Assembly: GCF_040939305.1 (NCBI RefSeq)
Contig: NZ_CP162511.1
Location: 1,116,001-1,180,000 of the forward strand
DNA from: Herbiconiux sp. A18JL235
Lineage (GTDB): Bacteria; Actinomycetota; Actinomycetes; Actinomycetales; Microbacteriaceae
DNA: 64,000 nucleotides
Reading direction: 5' to 3'
Each line of letters starts with the position of its first letter. Position 1 is the stretch's first letter. The notes below the pieces were generated by a model. That model was not told where the DNA came from. It worked only from the letters and a program-made list of their open reading frames with translations, and made no database searches. Both the position numbers and the translations under genes were made by a program. Below, in pieces: positions 1 to 9,066 of this stretch.

Positions 1-1714
1 CCACGTTCGTCTCCGCCAGGTCGACGAGCTCCTTGGCGTTGCCGGAGAGCACGGTGCGGATGGCGTAGAGCGCGAAGCCCTTCGCCTGCTGCGCCGTGAC
101 GGTGGGCGGGATGGAGAGCTCCTGGCGGGCGGTGACGACGTCGACCAGCGCGGGCCCGTCGTGGGCGAAGGCGGCGCGCAGCGCGCCCTCGAGGTCGCCG
201 GGCTTCTCGACGCGCGCGCCGCGGATGCCGAGCGCGTTCGCCACGTCGGCGAAGTTCGGGTTGTCGAGGCCGGTGCCGAAGTTCACGATGCCGGCCGCCT
301 TCATCTCGAGTTCGACGAAGTTGAGCGAGGAGTTGTTGAACACCACGATCTTCACGGGCAAGCCGTTCTGGCGCAGGGTGAGCAGTTCGCCGAACAGCAT
401 CGCGAGCCCGCCGTCGCCCGAGAGCGCCACCACCTGCCGCTCGGGGAATGCCGACTGCGCCCCGATGGCGTGCGGTACCGCGTTGGCCATGGTGCCGTGG
501 CTGAACGAGCCGATGAGCCGGCGCGAGCCGTTCATCTTCAGGTAGCGTGCCGCCCACACCACCGGGGAACCCACATCCGGGATGAACACGGCGTCGTCGG
601 TCGCCAGCTCGCTCACCAGCCGCGCGACGTACTGCGGGTGGATGGGTGTGCGGTCGCGGTCGTCGTCGGCGAGGTCGTCGAGTTCTTTGCGCGCCTTCGC
701 GTAGTGGCTGAGGGCGGCGTCGAGGTGGCGGGTGCTCGTCGTCTCCTCGAGCAGCGGCAGCAGTGCGTCGATGGTGTCGCCCACGTCGCCGACGAGCGCG
801 AGGTCGACGGGGGTGCGCCGCCCGATCTGCTCGCCGCGCAGGTCGAGCTGGATGACCGTCGCCTTCGACGGGAAGAACTGCGGGTAGGGGAAGTCGGTGC
901 CCAGCATGAGCAGTGTGTCGCAGCTCTCCATGGCCTTGTATCCGGATGCGAAGCCCAGCAACCCGGTCATCCCCACGTCGTAGGGGTTGTCGTACTCGAG
1001 GAATTCCTTGCCGCGCAGTGCGTGAACGATAGGCGCTTTCAGCCGCTCGGCGAGGGCCACCACCTTGTCGTGCGCACCCTCCGTGCCGGCGCCGCCCAGG
1101 ATGGTGACCTTCTTCGAACCGTTCAGCAGCTCGGCGGCCTTCGCGAGCTCCGAGTCGACCGGCCTCAGGATGCTCTGCGTCGCGCGGATGGGCGCCGACT
1201 TCGCGCGCCCCACCTCGTCTTTCAGGAAGATCTCGCCGGGGATGACCACGACCGCCACGCCCCGCCGCTCGATCGCCGTGCGCATCGCGATCTCGAGCAC
1301 CCGCGGCAGCTGCTCGGGCACGCTCACCAGCTCGGTGTAGACGCTGCACTCGCGGAACAGCTCCTGCGGGTGCGTCTCCTGGAAGTAGGTGGTGCCGATC
1401 TCGGTCGCCGGGATCTGCGCGGCGATGGCGAGCACCGGTACGCGGCTCCGGTTCGCGTCGAACAGTCCGTTGATGAGGTGCAGGTTGCCCGGGCCGCAGC
1501 TGCCCGCACACACGGCGAGCTCACCCGTGAGCGCAGCCTCCGCCGCCGCCGCGAACGCCGCCGCCTCCTCGTGCCGCACGTGCGACCAGGCGATGGTGTC
1601 CGCGCGCCTGATGGCGTCGGTGAAGCCGTTCAAAGAGTCGCCGGGAAGGCCGTAGACCCTCTTCACTCCGGCGTCGTCGAGGATGTCGACGATGGTGTCT
1701 GCGATCGTGGTCAT
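1..1714 (-). CDS. poxB: Pyruvate dehydrogenase (quinone) / pyruvate oxidase, 3' end cut by window
   Basis: A thiamine-diphosphate (ThDP) flavoenzyme that decarboxylates pyruvate to acetate and CO2 and passes electrons to membrane quinone. 571 codons are present with no stop reached; E. coli PoxB is 572 aa, so only the extreme C-terminus should be missing. Visible motifs are an N-terminal VYGLPGDSLNG, the ThDP-activating Glu in HVRHEEAAAF, a central FAD/regulatory region, and the C-terminal ThDP/Mg motif beginning SGDGGLAMLFGEL and closing at FNNSSL. The ATG at 1714 is preceded by GGAG five bases upstream. It lies 104 bp downstream of the phosphohexomutase gene on the same strand but is probably transcribed separately. 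Acetolactate synthase and sulfoacetaldehyde acetyltransferase share the fold; the pyruvate-oxidase-like N-terminus and length favour PoxB. Confidence 0.88.
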   Translation of the reverse strand, partial: MTTIADTIVDILDDAGVKRVYGLPGDSLNGFTDAIRRADTIAWSHVRHEEAAAFAAAAEAALTGELAVCAGSCGPGNLHLINGLFDANRSRVPVLAIAAQIPATEIGTTYFQETHPQELFRECSVYTELVSVPEQLPRVLEIAMRTAIERRGVAVVVIPGEIFLKDEVGRAKSAPIRATQSILRPVDSELAKAAELLNGSKKVTILGGAGTEGAHDKVVALAERLKAPIVHALRGKEFLEYDNPYDVGMTGLLGFASGYKAMESCDTLLMLGTDFPYPQFFPSKATVIQLDLRGEQIGRRTPVDLALVGDVGDTIDALLPLLEETTSTRHLDAALSHYAKARKELDDLADDDRDRTPIHPQYVARLVSELATDDAVFIPDVGSPVVWAARYLKMNGSRRLIGSFSHGTMANAVPHAIGAQSAFPERQVVALSGDGGLAMLFGELLTLRQNGLPVKIVVFNNSSLNFVELEMKAAGIVNFGTGLDNPNFADVANALGIRGARVEKPGDLEGALRAAFAHDGPALVDVVTARQELSIPPTVTAQQAKGFALYAIRTVLSGNAKELVDLAETNV

Positions 1715-1761
1715 CAAGGCTCCGTCTCATTGCGTCGTCTCTCGGCGCCCGTCTCAGGGCT

Positions 1762-1799
1762 CACCCTCGACGTTACGCCGGAGCCGCGGGGCGAGGGTG
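1762..1799 (-). terminator. Possible terminator hairpin after the phosphohexomutase gene
   Basis: An 8-base inverted repeat (CACCCTCG at 1762-1769, CGAGGGTG at 1792-1799) with a 22-base loop lies 20 bp past the stop of the minus-strand phosphohexomutase gene and before poxB. There is no clear T-run and the loop is long, so the call is tentative. Confidence 0.3.
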
Positions 1800-1818
1800 G
1801 CCCTCTCAGGAGATACGG

Positions 1819-3621
1819 TCAGGAGATGCGGTCGCGCATGCCGCCCTCGAGACGGGCGAGCTTCTCCACGACGGCGTCGCGGCGCTCTGCCAGCGAGCCC
1901 TCGTCGCTCCAGGCGTCGAGGTAGATCTTGAGCTTGGGCTCGGTGCCGCTCGGGCGCACCATGACGCGAGCGCCCGGCAGCAGCATCCGCAGCACGTCGC
2001 TCGGCGGCACGCCGCCGTCGCCGCGGCTGAGGTCGTCGATGCGGTCGACGGTCAGCCCGCCGATCTCGCTGGGCGGTTCGGCGCGGAGCCGCTGCATCAC
2101 GCGCGAGATCTGGGCGAGATCGGTGACCCGCAGCGAGATCTGGGCCGAGCCGTAGTGGCCGAAGCGCTCGCCGAACTCGTCGAGCCGGTCGGAGACGGTG
2201 CGGCCGGAGGCGGCGAGCTGCCGCGCCAGGTCGAGCAGCGCCACCGCGGCCGAGATGCCGTCTTTGTCGCGCACGGTCTCGGGGTTGACGAGGTAGCCGA
2301 GCGCCTCCTCGTACCCGAAGACGAGGCCGGATGCTCGGGAGACCCACTTGAACCCGGTGAGCGTCTCGGCGAAGTCGAGATCGTAGGCGCGCGCCACGGC
2401 ACCGAGGCCGGGCGACGAGACGATGGAGCAGGCGAGAGTGCCGCGAGGGCCGGCGGCGCCGTCGGAGCCGCCCGCACCGCCGGCGCCGCGCGCCGCCACC
2501 CAGCGCTCCGCCGCACGCCAGCCGAGCAGCTGACCCACCTCGTTGCCGGTGAGGGCGCGGTAGCCCTCGGCACGGGACGCGTCGGGAACGGCGATGGCGA
2601 GCCGGTCTGCGTCGGGGTCGTTCGCCACGATCAGCTCGGCGCCGACGGCGCGCGCGGTCTCGAAGGCGAGGTCGAGGGCGCCGGGCTCCTCGGGGTTCGG
2701 GAACGCGACCGTCGGGAACGCCGCGTCGGGCTCGATCTGCGCCGCGACGAGTTCCGGCCGGTCGAAACCGGCGGCGTCGAGCACTCGGGCGAAGGTCTCC
2801 CACCCCACGCCGTGCATGGCCGTGTAGACGACCTTCGGGCCATGGGCGGCGCTCGCCGAGGCGGGGCGCGCATCCGTGTCGCCCTGGCCTGCCGCAGACG
2901 CCGCCACCGCGGCGGTGGCCGCCACGTACCGCTCGATCACGTCTTCTCCCGCGATCTCGTAGCCGCTCGAGCGCGGGAGTGCGCTCACGTCGCCCGTCTC
3001 GGCCACACGGAGGATGTGCGCCGCGATCTCGGCGTCGGCGGGCGGCACGATCTGCGAGCCGTCGTCGGCCCCGCCGAGGTAGACCTTGTAGCCGTTGTCG
3101 CGTGGGGGGTTGTGCGAGGCGGTGACCATGACCCCCGCCGAGACAGCGAGGTCGCGCACAGCGAACGCCACGAGCGGCGTCGGCAGGAGACGCGGCAGCA
3201 GCACGGCCCGCACCCCCGCACCGGCCATGATCTCTGCGGTGTCGGTGGCGAACACGTGCGAGTTCTTGCGGCCGTCGTAGCCGATGACGATCGACGGGGT
3301 GGTTCCCGGATGGGCGCGTTCGAGCAGGTACGCGGCGAGGCCGGCGGCGGCCTGGCCCACGAGCACCCGGTTCATGCGGTTGGGGCCGGCGGCGAGCTCG
3401 CCGCGCAGGCCCGCCGTACCGAACTCCAGGCGTGAGCCGAAGCGTGAGCGCAACTCGTCTGAGGCGCCGGGCAGGCTCGACCCCACTCCGCGCAACAGCC
3501 CCGAGAGCTCGGCGCGGGTCTCGGGGTCGGGGTCTTGGGCGAGCCAGGCCGCGGCCTGCTCGACGAGCAGCTCCACGTCGTTGCGGTCGTCACCCCGGTC
3601 GTCGGCCTCCCCGGTGCTCAC
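1819..3621 (-). CDS. pmmB: Phosphomannomutase/phosphoglucomutase (alpha-D-phosphohexomutase)
   Basis: Interconverts hexose-1- and hexose-6-phosphates in the cytoplasm, feeding nucleotide-sugar synthesis. The 600-aa protein carries all four family signatures: the phosphoserine loop VTASHNPP, the metal-binding loop NDPDADRLAIAV, a sugar-binding loop in GYEEALGYLV, and the C-terminal phosphate-binding VRPSGTEPKLKIY. The frame stays open through the upstream gene. The GTG at 3621 was chosen because it overlaps the stop of the purine nucleoside phosphorylase gene as GTGA (translational coupling) and gives a family-sized protein. A linked phosphorylase-mutase pair would route ribose-1-phosphate to ribose-5-phosphate if the mutase accepts pentoses, as some PGM2-like enzymes do; that part is inference. 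Confidence 0.9.
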   Translation of the reverse strand: MSTGEADDRGDDRNDVELLVEQAAAWLAQDPDPETRAELSGLLRGVGSSLPGASDELRSRFGSRLEFGTAGLRGELAAGPNRMNRVLVGQAAAGLAAYLLERAHPGTTPSIVIGYDGRKNSHVFATDTAEIMAGAGVRAVLLPRLLPTPLVAFAVRDLAVSAGVMVTASHNPPRDNGYKVYLGGADDGSQIVPPADAEIAAHILRVAETGDVSALPRSSGYEIAGEDVIERYVAATAAVAASAAGQGDTDARPASASAAHGPKVVYTAMHGVGWETFARVLDAAGFDRPELVAAQIEPDAAFPTVAFPNPEEPGALDLAFETARAVGAELIVANDPDADRLAIAVPDASRAEGYRALTGNEVGQLLGWRAAERWVAARGAGGAGGSDGAAGPRGTLACSIVSSPGLGAVARAYDLDFAETLTGFKWVSRASGLVFGYEEALGYLVNPETVRDKDGISAAVALLDLARQLAASGRTVSDRLDEFGERFGHYGSAQISLRVTDLAQISRVMQRLRAEPPSEIGGLTVDRIDDLSRGDGGVPPSDVLRMLLPGARVMVRPSGTEPKLKIYLDAWSDEGSLAERRDAVVEKLARLEGGMRDRIS

Positions 3622-4451
3622 AGCGTCGCGACCACCCGCGCGAGGAGGTCGCCGATGGCGGCCTCGGCGTTCTTGCCGGCCTCGATGACCTCGGCGTGGC
3701 TGAGCGGCGTCTTCTGGATGCCGGCGGCGAGGTTCGTGATGAGCGAGAAGCCGATGATCTCGAGGCCCGCCTGGCGGGCCGCGATCGCCTCGAGGGCCGT
3801 CGACATGCCCACGATGTGCCCGCCGATGGCCTTCGCCATCTGCACCTCGGCCGGGGTCTCGTACTGTGGCCCGCGGAACTGCACGTACACACCCTCGTCG
3901 AGGGAGGGGTCGACGGTGCGGGCCAGCTCGCGCAGCCGGCTGGAGTAGAGGTCGGTGAGGTCGACGAAGGTCGCGCCCTCGAGCGGCGAGTCGAAGGTGA
4001 GGTTGATGTGGTCGCTGATGAGCACCGGGGTGCCGGGCTTCCAGTGCTCCTCGATGCCCCCGGCGCCGTTCGTGAGCACCATCACCGTCGCGCCGGCGGC
4101 GGCGGCGGTGCGCACCGAGTGCACCACCCGGCGCACGCCGTGGCCCTCGTAGTAGTGGGTGCGGGCGCCGATCACGAGCGCGTGCTTGCCGTTCGGCAGC
4201 CGGATGGAGCGGAGCGACCCGACGTGGCCGGGCACGGCGGGTTCGCTGAAGCCGACCACCTCGGAGGCGGGGATCGTGGCGACGGTCTCGCCGATGAGGT
4301 CGGCGGCCTTGCCCCACCCGCTGCCGAGCGTGAGGGCGATGTCGTGGCGCGGAACGCCGGTGAGCTCGGCGATGCGGGCTGCCGCGTCGCGGGCGACCTC
4401 GAAGGGGTCGGAGTCGGGCAGGTCGAGCGGATTCGAGGTCGGTGAGGACAT
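3618..4451 (-). CDS. punA: Purine nucleoside phosphorylase (trimeric, NP-II type)
   Basis: Phosphorolyses purine (deoxy)nucleosides to base plus (deoxy)ribose-1-phosphate for salvage. The 277-aa length fits the trimeric class. Motifs are the phosphate loop TLGSGWG, ARTHYYEGHG, LTNGAGGI, the substrate motif FRGPQYETPAE and VGMSTALEAIAA followed by the base-binding SLITNLAAG. In M. tuberculosis the homologous gene is named deoD and also sits next to pmmB. The start at 4451 is supported by a -10 element ending six bases upstream, implying a leaderless mRNA. The stop overlaps the next gene by four bases. It is divergent from the lpdA-like gene across 64 bp. Confidence 0.93.
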   Translation of the reverse strand: MSSPTSNPLDLPDSDPFEVARDAAARIAELTGVPRHDIALTLGSGWGKAADLIGETVATIPASEVVGFSEPAVPGHVGSLRSIRLPNGKHALVIGARTHYYEGHGVRRVVHSVRTAAAAGATVMVLTNGAGGIEEHWKPGTPVLISDHINLTFDSPLEGATFVDLTDLYSSRLRELARTVDPSLDEGVYVQFRGPQYETPAEVQMAKAIGGHIVGMSTALEAIAARQAGLEIIGFSLITNLAAGIQKTPLSHAEVIEAGKNAEAAIGDLLARVVATL

Positions 4452-4457
4452 TCATCC

Positions 4458-4463
4458 ACTCTA
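4458..4463 (-). promoter_or_regulatory. -10 element of a leaderless promoter for punA
   Basis: On the minus strand TAGAGT is followed by six bases and then the ATG at 4451. That spacing places the transcription start at or next to the A of the start codon. No clear -35 box. Confidence 0.5.
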
Positions 4464-4515
4464 TTCACTCGCCCGTGGTTTGGCGGGCTCTCTCCGACCG
4501 GGAAGAATGTGGTGC

Positions 4516-5955
4516 ATGGCCTATGAGTTCGAGCGCAAGCAGCGAGTCGCCGTCGTCGGGGGAGGGCCGGGAGGCTACGAGGCAGCGCTCGCGGGCGCGC
4601 AGCTCGGGGCCGAGGTCACCCTGATCGAGCAGTCGGGGGTGGGCGGCTCCGCGGTGATCACCGACGTGGTGCCCTCCAAGACGCTCATCGCGGTGGCGGA
4701 GGCCACCAACGGCATCGGGGAGGCGGCCGATCTCGGTGTGCAGTTCTTCTCCCGCAGCGAGAAGAACGGCCGGCCCGTACGCCCCGAGGTCGCCGTGAAC
4801 CTCGCCCAGGTCAACAAGCGCCTGCTCGGGCTCGCGCGGCAGCAGTCGGAAGACATGCGGGCGAACCTCATCCGCGCCGGTGTCACGGTGCTCACCGGCC
4901 ACGGGCGGCTCGACGGGCCGGATGCGGTGATCGTCTCGACCGGGGCCGGCGAGGGCGGTACCGACTTCGAGCACATCGACGCCGACACCATCGTCATCTC
5001 CGTGGGGGCGAGCCCGCGCATCCTGTCGTCTGCGGTGCCCGACGGGGAACGCATCTTCACCTGGACGCAGCTGTACAACCTCACCGCCGTTCCCGAGCAC
5101 CTCATCGTCGTGGGTTCGGGTGTGACGGGTGCCGAGTTCGCCTCCGCCTACACGGCGCTCGGGTCGAAGGTGACTCTCATCTCGTCGCGCGACCAGGTGC
5201 TCCCGGGTGAAGACGCCGACGCGGCGGCGGTGATCGAGAACGTGTTCAAGCGCAACGGCATGACGGTGCTCTCGAAGTCGCGCGCCGACAAGGTGGAGCG
5301 CACGGCCGACGGAGTGGTGGCCACGCTCTCCGACGGCACGAAGGTGGAGGGGTCGCACTGTCTCATGGCGGTCGGCTCGATCCCGAACACGAAGGGCATG
5401 GGGCTCGAGGAGGCCGGCGTGCAGCTGACCGAGTCTGGACACATCCGGGTGAACCGGGTGGCCCGCACCAGCGCGCCGAACATCTACGCCGCCGGCGACT
5501 GCACGAGCTTCCTGCCGCTGGCCTCGGTCGCGTCGATGCAGGGGCGCACGGCGCTGTTCCACGCCATGGGCGACGCGGTGAACCCCATCGAGCTGCGCAA
5601 CGTCGCCTCGAACATCTTCACCCAGCCGCAGATCGCGACGGTGGGCTGGACCCAGCGTCAGATCGAGGAGGGCATCGCCCAGGGTGACATCTACAAGCTT
5701 CCGCTGTCGTCGAACCCGCGGGCGAAGATGATGGGCATCAAGGACGGCTTCGTGAAGCTGTTCGCCCGTACCGGATCGGGCACCGTCATCGGTGGTGTGG
5801 TGGTGGCGCCGAACGCGTCGGAGCTGATCTTCCCGATCGCCCTGGCGGTGGAGCACCGCATGACCGTCGACCAGGTGTCGCGCGCGTTCACCGTGTACCC
5901 GTCGCTCTCGGGATCGATCTCGGATGCGGCGCGGGCGATGCACATCGTCTTGTAG
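4516..5955 (+). CDS. lpdA: LpdA-type NAD(P)H:quinone reductase (atypical lipoamide-dehydrogenase family flavoprotein)
   Basis: A 479-aa two-dinucleotide-binding flavoprotein: FAD loop VVGGGPGGYEAALAGAQLG at the N-terminus, NAD(P) loop VVGSGVTGAEFASAYTALG near residue 200, second FAD motif IYAAGDCTSFLPLASVA, and a C-terminal dimerisation domain. Canonical lipoamide dehydrogenases have a CXXXXC redox disulfide after the first FAD loop; here the segment reads GVGGSAVITDVVPSKTL with no cysteine. The C-terminal His-Glu catalytic pair is also absent (TVYPSLSGS). The same losses are described for mycobacterial LpdA (Rv3303c), which reduces quinones rather than lipoamide. ATG 4516 follows GGGAAGA at about 10 bases; an in-frame ATG at 4507 is too close to that site. 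Genomic context (punA, pmmB) matches the mycobacterial locus. Confidence 0.85.
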   Translation: MAYEFERKQRVAVVGGGPGGYEAALAGAQLGAEVTLIEQSGVGGSAVITDVVPSKTLIAVAEATNGIGEAADLGVQFFSRSEKNGRPVRPEVAVNLAQVNKRLLGLARQQSEDMRANLIRAGVTVLTGHGRLDGPDAVIVSTGAGEGGTDFEHIDADTIVISVGASPRILSSAVPDGERIFTWTQLYNLTAVPEHLIVVGSGVTGAEFASAYTALGSKVTLISSRDQVLPGEDADAAAVIENVFKRNGMTVLSKSRADKVERTADGVVATLSDGTKVEGSHCLMAVGSIPNTKGMGLEEAGVQLTESGHIRVNRVARTSAPNIYAAGDCTSFLPLASVASMQGRTALFHAMGDAVNPIELRNVASNIFTQPQIATVGWTQRQIEEGIAQGDIYKLPLSSNPRAKMMGIKDGFVKLFARTGSGTVIGGVVVAPNASELIFPIALAVEHRMTVDQVSRAFTVYPSLSGSISDAARAMHIVL

Positions 5956-5970
5956 TCGCCGCCGCACCCT

Positions 5971-6597
5971 TCAGCGCAGGATGCCTCGGCTGCGCGCCGC
6001 GGAGACCGCCGCCGTGCGCGAGGAGACCCCGAGCTTGGTGTAGATATGGGCGAGGTGCGACTTCACGGTGGTCTCGCCGAGGAACAGCTCGGCCGCTATC
6101 GACTGCGTCGTGCGCCCCTCGGCCACCAGCTCGAGCACCTCGATCTCGCGCGGGCTGAGGCTGGCCTGGGGCGCACGCAGTCGGGTGAGCAGACGCGAGG
6201 CGATGACGGGCGCCAGCGCGCTCTCGCCGGCGGCGGCGGCGCGCACCGCGGCGACCAGCTCGTGCGGGGGTGCGTCTTTCAGCAGGTAGCCGCTCGCTCC
6301 CGCCTCGATGGCGCCGAGGATGTCGGCATCGGAGTCGTAGTTCGTGAGCACGAGCACGTACGGCGCCACCTCGAGGGAACGGATACGGCGGGTCGCGTCG
6401 GCCCCGGAGGCGGCGTCACCCGAGCCGAACTGGAGGTCGATGAGCACCACGTCGGGGCTCTCGCGCTCGGCGGCGCGCACCGCCTCGGTGCCGGTGGCGG
6501 CCTCGGCGACGACGGCGATGTCGGGCTCCTGGGCGAACAGGGCGAGCAGGCCCGCGCGCACGATGGGGTGGTCGTCGGCCACCACGAGGCGGATCAC
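5971..6597 (-). CDS. NarL/FixJ-family response regulator
   Basis: 208 aa. The N-terminal receiver has acidic residues DDH near position 9 and the phospho-acceptor Asp in VVLIDLQFG; the conserved Thr/Ser (LVLTNYD) and Lys (YLLKDAPP) switch residues are present. The C-terminal LuxR-type helix-turn-helix reads LSPREIEVLELVAEG through TVKSHLAHIYTKLG. It starts with GTG at 6597, which overlaps the kinase stop as GTGA, so the two are translationally coupled and form a cognate pair. Its target is not shown by sequence, but the divergent ABC permease/ATPase genes are the obvious candidates. It ends 15 bp from the convergent lpdA stop. Confidence 0.9.
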   Translation of the reverse strand: MIRLVVADDHPIVRAGLLALFAQEPDIAVVAEAATGTEAVRAAERESPDVVLIDLQFGSGDAASGADATRRIRSLEVAPYVLVLTNYDSDADILGAIEAGASGYLLKDAPPHELVAAVRAAAAGESALAPVIASRLLTRLRAPQASLSPREIEVLELVAEGRTTQSIAAELFLGETTVKSHLAHIYTKLGVSSRTAAVSAARSRGILR

Positions 6598-7829
6598 GCG
6601 ACGCCCTTCGCCGTGCCCGCAGCGGCGGCGACGGGCTCGATCGCGAGGTCGACGACGAGGCGTGTGCCTCTACCGGGGGCGGAGTCGACGAGGAGGGTGC
6701 CGCCCAGCTGCTCCACGCGCTCGCGGGTGGCGCGGAGGCCGAACGAATCGGTACGACCGCCGGCGCGGGCCCGGGCCACGGCCTCGGGGTCGAAACCCAC
6801 GCCGTCGTCGATGACGGTGAGGCGCAGCATCCGTTCGCCCTGGGCGGGCCCCGCGGCGAGGATCTCCAGCGTGATCGTGGCGCGCGACGCCCTGGCGTGC
6901 TGCACGATGTTGGCGACGGCGCCCTGGGCGATGCGGAGCAGAGCCGTCTGCACCGGCATGGGGAGCTCGACGCCCTCGGGTGCCACGATCTCGACCCGCA
7001 CCCCGTCGGTCGCCCACTGCGTGTCGGCGAGCCGGCGGAGGGCACCTGCGAGGCCCTGGTTCTCGAGCGCGGGCGGCGAGAGCTCGCGAATGAAGCGGCG
7101 GGTCTCGGCGAGGTCGGCGGCCGCCGTCTCGCGGGCCAGCCTGATGTGCGCGATGCCCGGCCCGTCGGGGTCGGCGCGCTCGGCCGCGTGCAGCAGCAGC
7201 TGGATGCTCGACAGCCCCTGCGCCACCGTGTCGTGGATGTCGCGGGCGAGGCGGGCCCGCTCGGCCAGCGCGCCCGACTCGCGCTCGGAGGCGGCGATGC
7301 GGTCGCGGGCGGCGAGCAGCTCGGCGACGAGCCGCTCGCGCTCCGCTGCTTCGCGCGCGAGCGCACGGTAGCCGAGGCCGATGAGCACCGCGACGCCGGC
7401 GCCCACCATCGGGCCCACGACACCGCCGACGCTCCACCCGCCGTGGAGGGCAAGAGCGACGACGGCGGTCGCGGTGACGACGGCGACGGCGATCGGGCCG
7501 CCGATGCGGCCGAGCAGATGCAGGTAGAGGAAGAACAGGGGAAAGACGAGATAGGCGGCCTCAGGGGTGAGGACGAGCAGCGCGAGCCAGAGCACCGAGA
7601 GCGTGAGCAGCCAGGCGAGCGCCGGCAGCCTGCGTGGCCGGCCGCGCCGGGCGGCGAACGCCCCGGCGGCGTAGACGGCGAGCAGCACGACCGAGGTGGC
7701 GACGACGGCCCCGGTGGCCGGCCCGGGAACGACGACGGCGCGCGCGACGACGAGGGCGACGAGCGCGGTGAAGACGAGGTGGAGACCGGTGCGCAGCCCC
7801 ACGAAGACGGGGGTGAGCGGGTGGGTCAT
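6594..7829 (-). CDS. NarL-type sensor histidine kinase
   Basis: 411 aa. Roughly five to six hydrophobic segments occupy residues 10-165 with almost no extracytoplasmic domain, which suggests sensing within the membrane or through a partner such as the neighbouring transporter. A coiled region leads to the HisKA_3 box LARDIHDTVAQGLSSIQ (phospho-His about residue 199). The HATPase_c domain has the N box AVANIVQHA, G1 VIDDGVGFDP and G2 SAPGRGTRLVVDL. The frame is open to 7895, but ATG 7829 is preferred because a promoter-like pair ends eight bases upstream and no ribosome site favours the earlier ATGs. It overlaps the regulator gene by four bases. Confidence 0.85.
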   Translation of the reverse strand: MTHPLTPVFVGLRTGLHLVFTALVALVVARAVVVPGPATGAVVATSVVLLAVYAAGAFAARRGRPRRLPALAWLLTLSVLWLALLVLTPEAAYLVFPLFFLYLHLLGRIGGPIAVAVVTATAVVALALHGGWSVGGVVGPMVGAGVAVLIGLGYRALAREAAERERLVAELLAARDRIAASERESGALAERARLARDIHDTVAQGLSSIQLLLHAAERADPDGPGIAHIRLARETAAADLAETRRFIRELSPPALENQGLAGALRRLADTQWATDGVRVEIVAPEGVELPMPVQTALLRIAQGAVANIVQHARASRATITLEILAAGPAQGERMLRLTVIDDGVGFDPEAVARARAGGRTDSFGLRATRERVEQLGGTLLVDSAPGRGTRLVVDLAIEPVAAAAGTAKGVA

Positions 7830-7837
7830 GACTGGAG

Positions 7838-7865
7838 ATCTTACGCGGCGAGGTCGCCGAGTCAT
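7838..7865 (-). promoter_or_regulatory. Promoter for the kinase-regulator operon (leaderless)
   Basis: Minus strand ATGACT (7860-7865; four of six match to TTGACA), 16-bp spacer, TAAGAT (7838-7843), then eight bases to the ATG at 7829. The transcription start would fall at or beside the start codon. Confidence 0.45.
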
Positions 7866-7992
7866 CGTCCGAAAGGACGAGCCGAGGGCCATCACCTCGG
7901 GCGGTCATCACCCTCCCCGCGCCCGACGACCGCGCGCCGCGCAACCGGGAGAGTGAGAGGGTGCCGCCGAGCGGTGGCCGGAAAGGACCCTC

Positions 7993-9066
7993 ATGTTCGT
8001 CGCGCTCCGCGACCTGCGTTTCGCGAGAGGACGCTTCGCCCTGATCGGCGCCGTCGTCGCGCTCATCACCGTGCTGGTCGGCTTCCTGAGCGGGCTCACC
8101 GGGGGGCTCGCCGTGCAGAACGTCTCGGCGGTGCTCGCCCTGCCGGGCGACCGCATCGTCTTCGGAGGGACGGGCGGCGCCTCACCCAGTTTCGCCGACT
8201 CCTCCATCTCCGACACCCAGCTCTCGAGCTGGGCCGCCGCCGAGGGCGTGAGCTCGGCCACCCCGATCGGCATCTCGCAGCTGCGCGCCGCCGGGCCGAG
8301 CTCGTCTGCAGCGGTCGCCGTGATCGGTGCGCCACCCGGCGACGCACTCCCGGTGCCCGCCCGGAACGGCGAGGTGCTCCTGTCGGCGCCCGCCGCCGAG
8401 GCGCTCGGCACCACCTCCGGCGACGTCGTCGAGATCGCCGGGATGCGGCTCACCGTCGCCGCGGGCTCGGTAGCCTTGACCGCGGAGTGGTACAGCCACA
8501 CGCCCGTCGTCGCCGTCACCCTCGACGACTGGCAGGGCATCGCCGCGGCGACCGGCTCGCCCGGCGCCACGGCCACCGTGCTCGCCGTGTCGGGCGACCC
8601 CGACTGGGACTCCGTGTCGGCGGCGACCTCGACCAGCGCCGAGTCTCATCTGGGGGCGCTCGGCGCGCTGAGCGCCTTCCGCTCCGAGATCGGCTCGCTC
8701 CTGCTCATGGTGGCGCTGCTGTTCGGCATCTCGGGCCTGGTCGTCGGGGCGTTCTTCACCGTCTGGGGCCTGCAACGCGCATCCGACGTCGCCGTGCTCA
8801 AGGCTCTCGGCGCGAGCACGGCGTCGCTCGTCCGCGACGCCCTCGGCCAGGCCCTCGTGGTGCTCGCCGTCGGCATCGGGCTCGGCACGCTCGCCGTGGT
8901 CGGGTTCGGCCTGCTCGCCGGTCAGGCGCTCCCGTTCCTTCTCAGCCCGCTGACGACGGCGCTCCCCGCGGCTCTCATGACCGTGCTGGGTCTCGCCGGA
9001 GCCGCCTTCGCGCTCCGCACCGTCACCTCCTCCGACCCCCTCACCGCACTCGGGAGCTCACGATGA
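7993..9066 (+). CDS. ABC transporter permease, FtsX/DevC-like
   Basis: 357 aa. One N-terminal transmembrane helix (about residues 18-40, IGAVVALITVLVGFLSGL), an extracytoplasmic domain of about 190 residues, then three C-terminal helices near residues 235-260, 285-315 and 325-345. This is the FtsX/MacB permease topology. GGAAAGGA lies eight bases before the ATG. The stop overlaps the ATPase start as ATGA. Partner and substrate class are inferred: such pairs typically handle lipids, lipoproteins or antimicrobial peptides. The divergent two-component genes probably sense the same cue. Confidence 0.8.
   Translation: MFVALRDLRFARGRFALIGAVVALITVLVGFLSGLTGGLAVQNVSAVLALPGDRIVFGGTGGASPSFADSSISDTQLSSWAAAEGVSSATPIGISQLRAAGPSSSAAVAVIGAPPGDALPVPARNGEVLLSAPAAEALGTTSGDVVEIAGMRLTVAAGSVALTAEWYSHTPVVAVTLDDWQGIAAATGSPGATATVLAVSGDPDWDSVSAATSTSAESHLGALGALSAFRSEIGSLLLMVALLFGISGLVVGAFFTVWGLQRASDVAVLKALGASTASLVRDALGQALVVLAVGIGLGTLAVVGFGLLAGQALPFLLSPLTTALPAALMTVLGLAGAAFALRTVTSSDPLTALGSSR

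Noticed and set aside
161..1924. A 587-codon open frame on the plus strand opposite poxB
   Set aside because: Antisense shadow caused by high GC; its Arg/Val/Glu/His-rich translation has no domain, whereas the minus strand gives a clear PoxB.
3622..4455. N-terminal extension of the phosphohexomutase frame through the punA gene
   Set aside because: Arg-rich out-of-frame reading of punA. The GTG overlapping the punA stop gives a family-sized protein.
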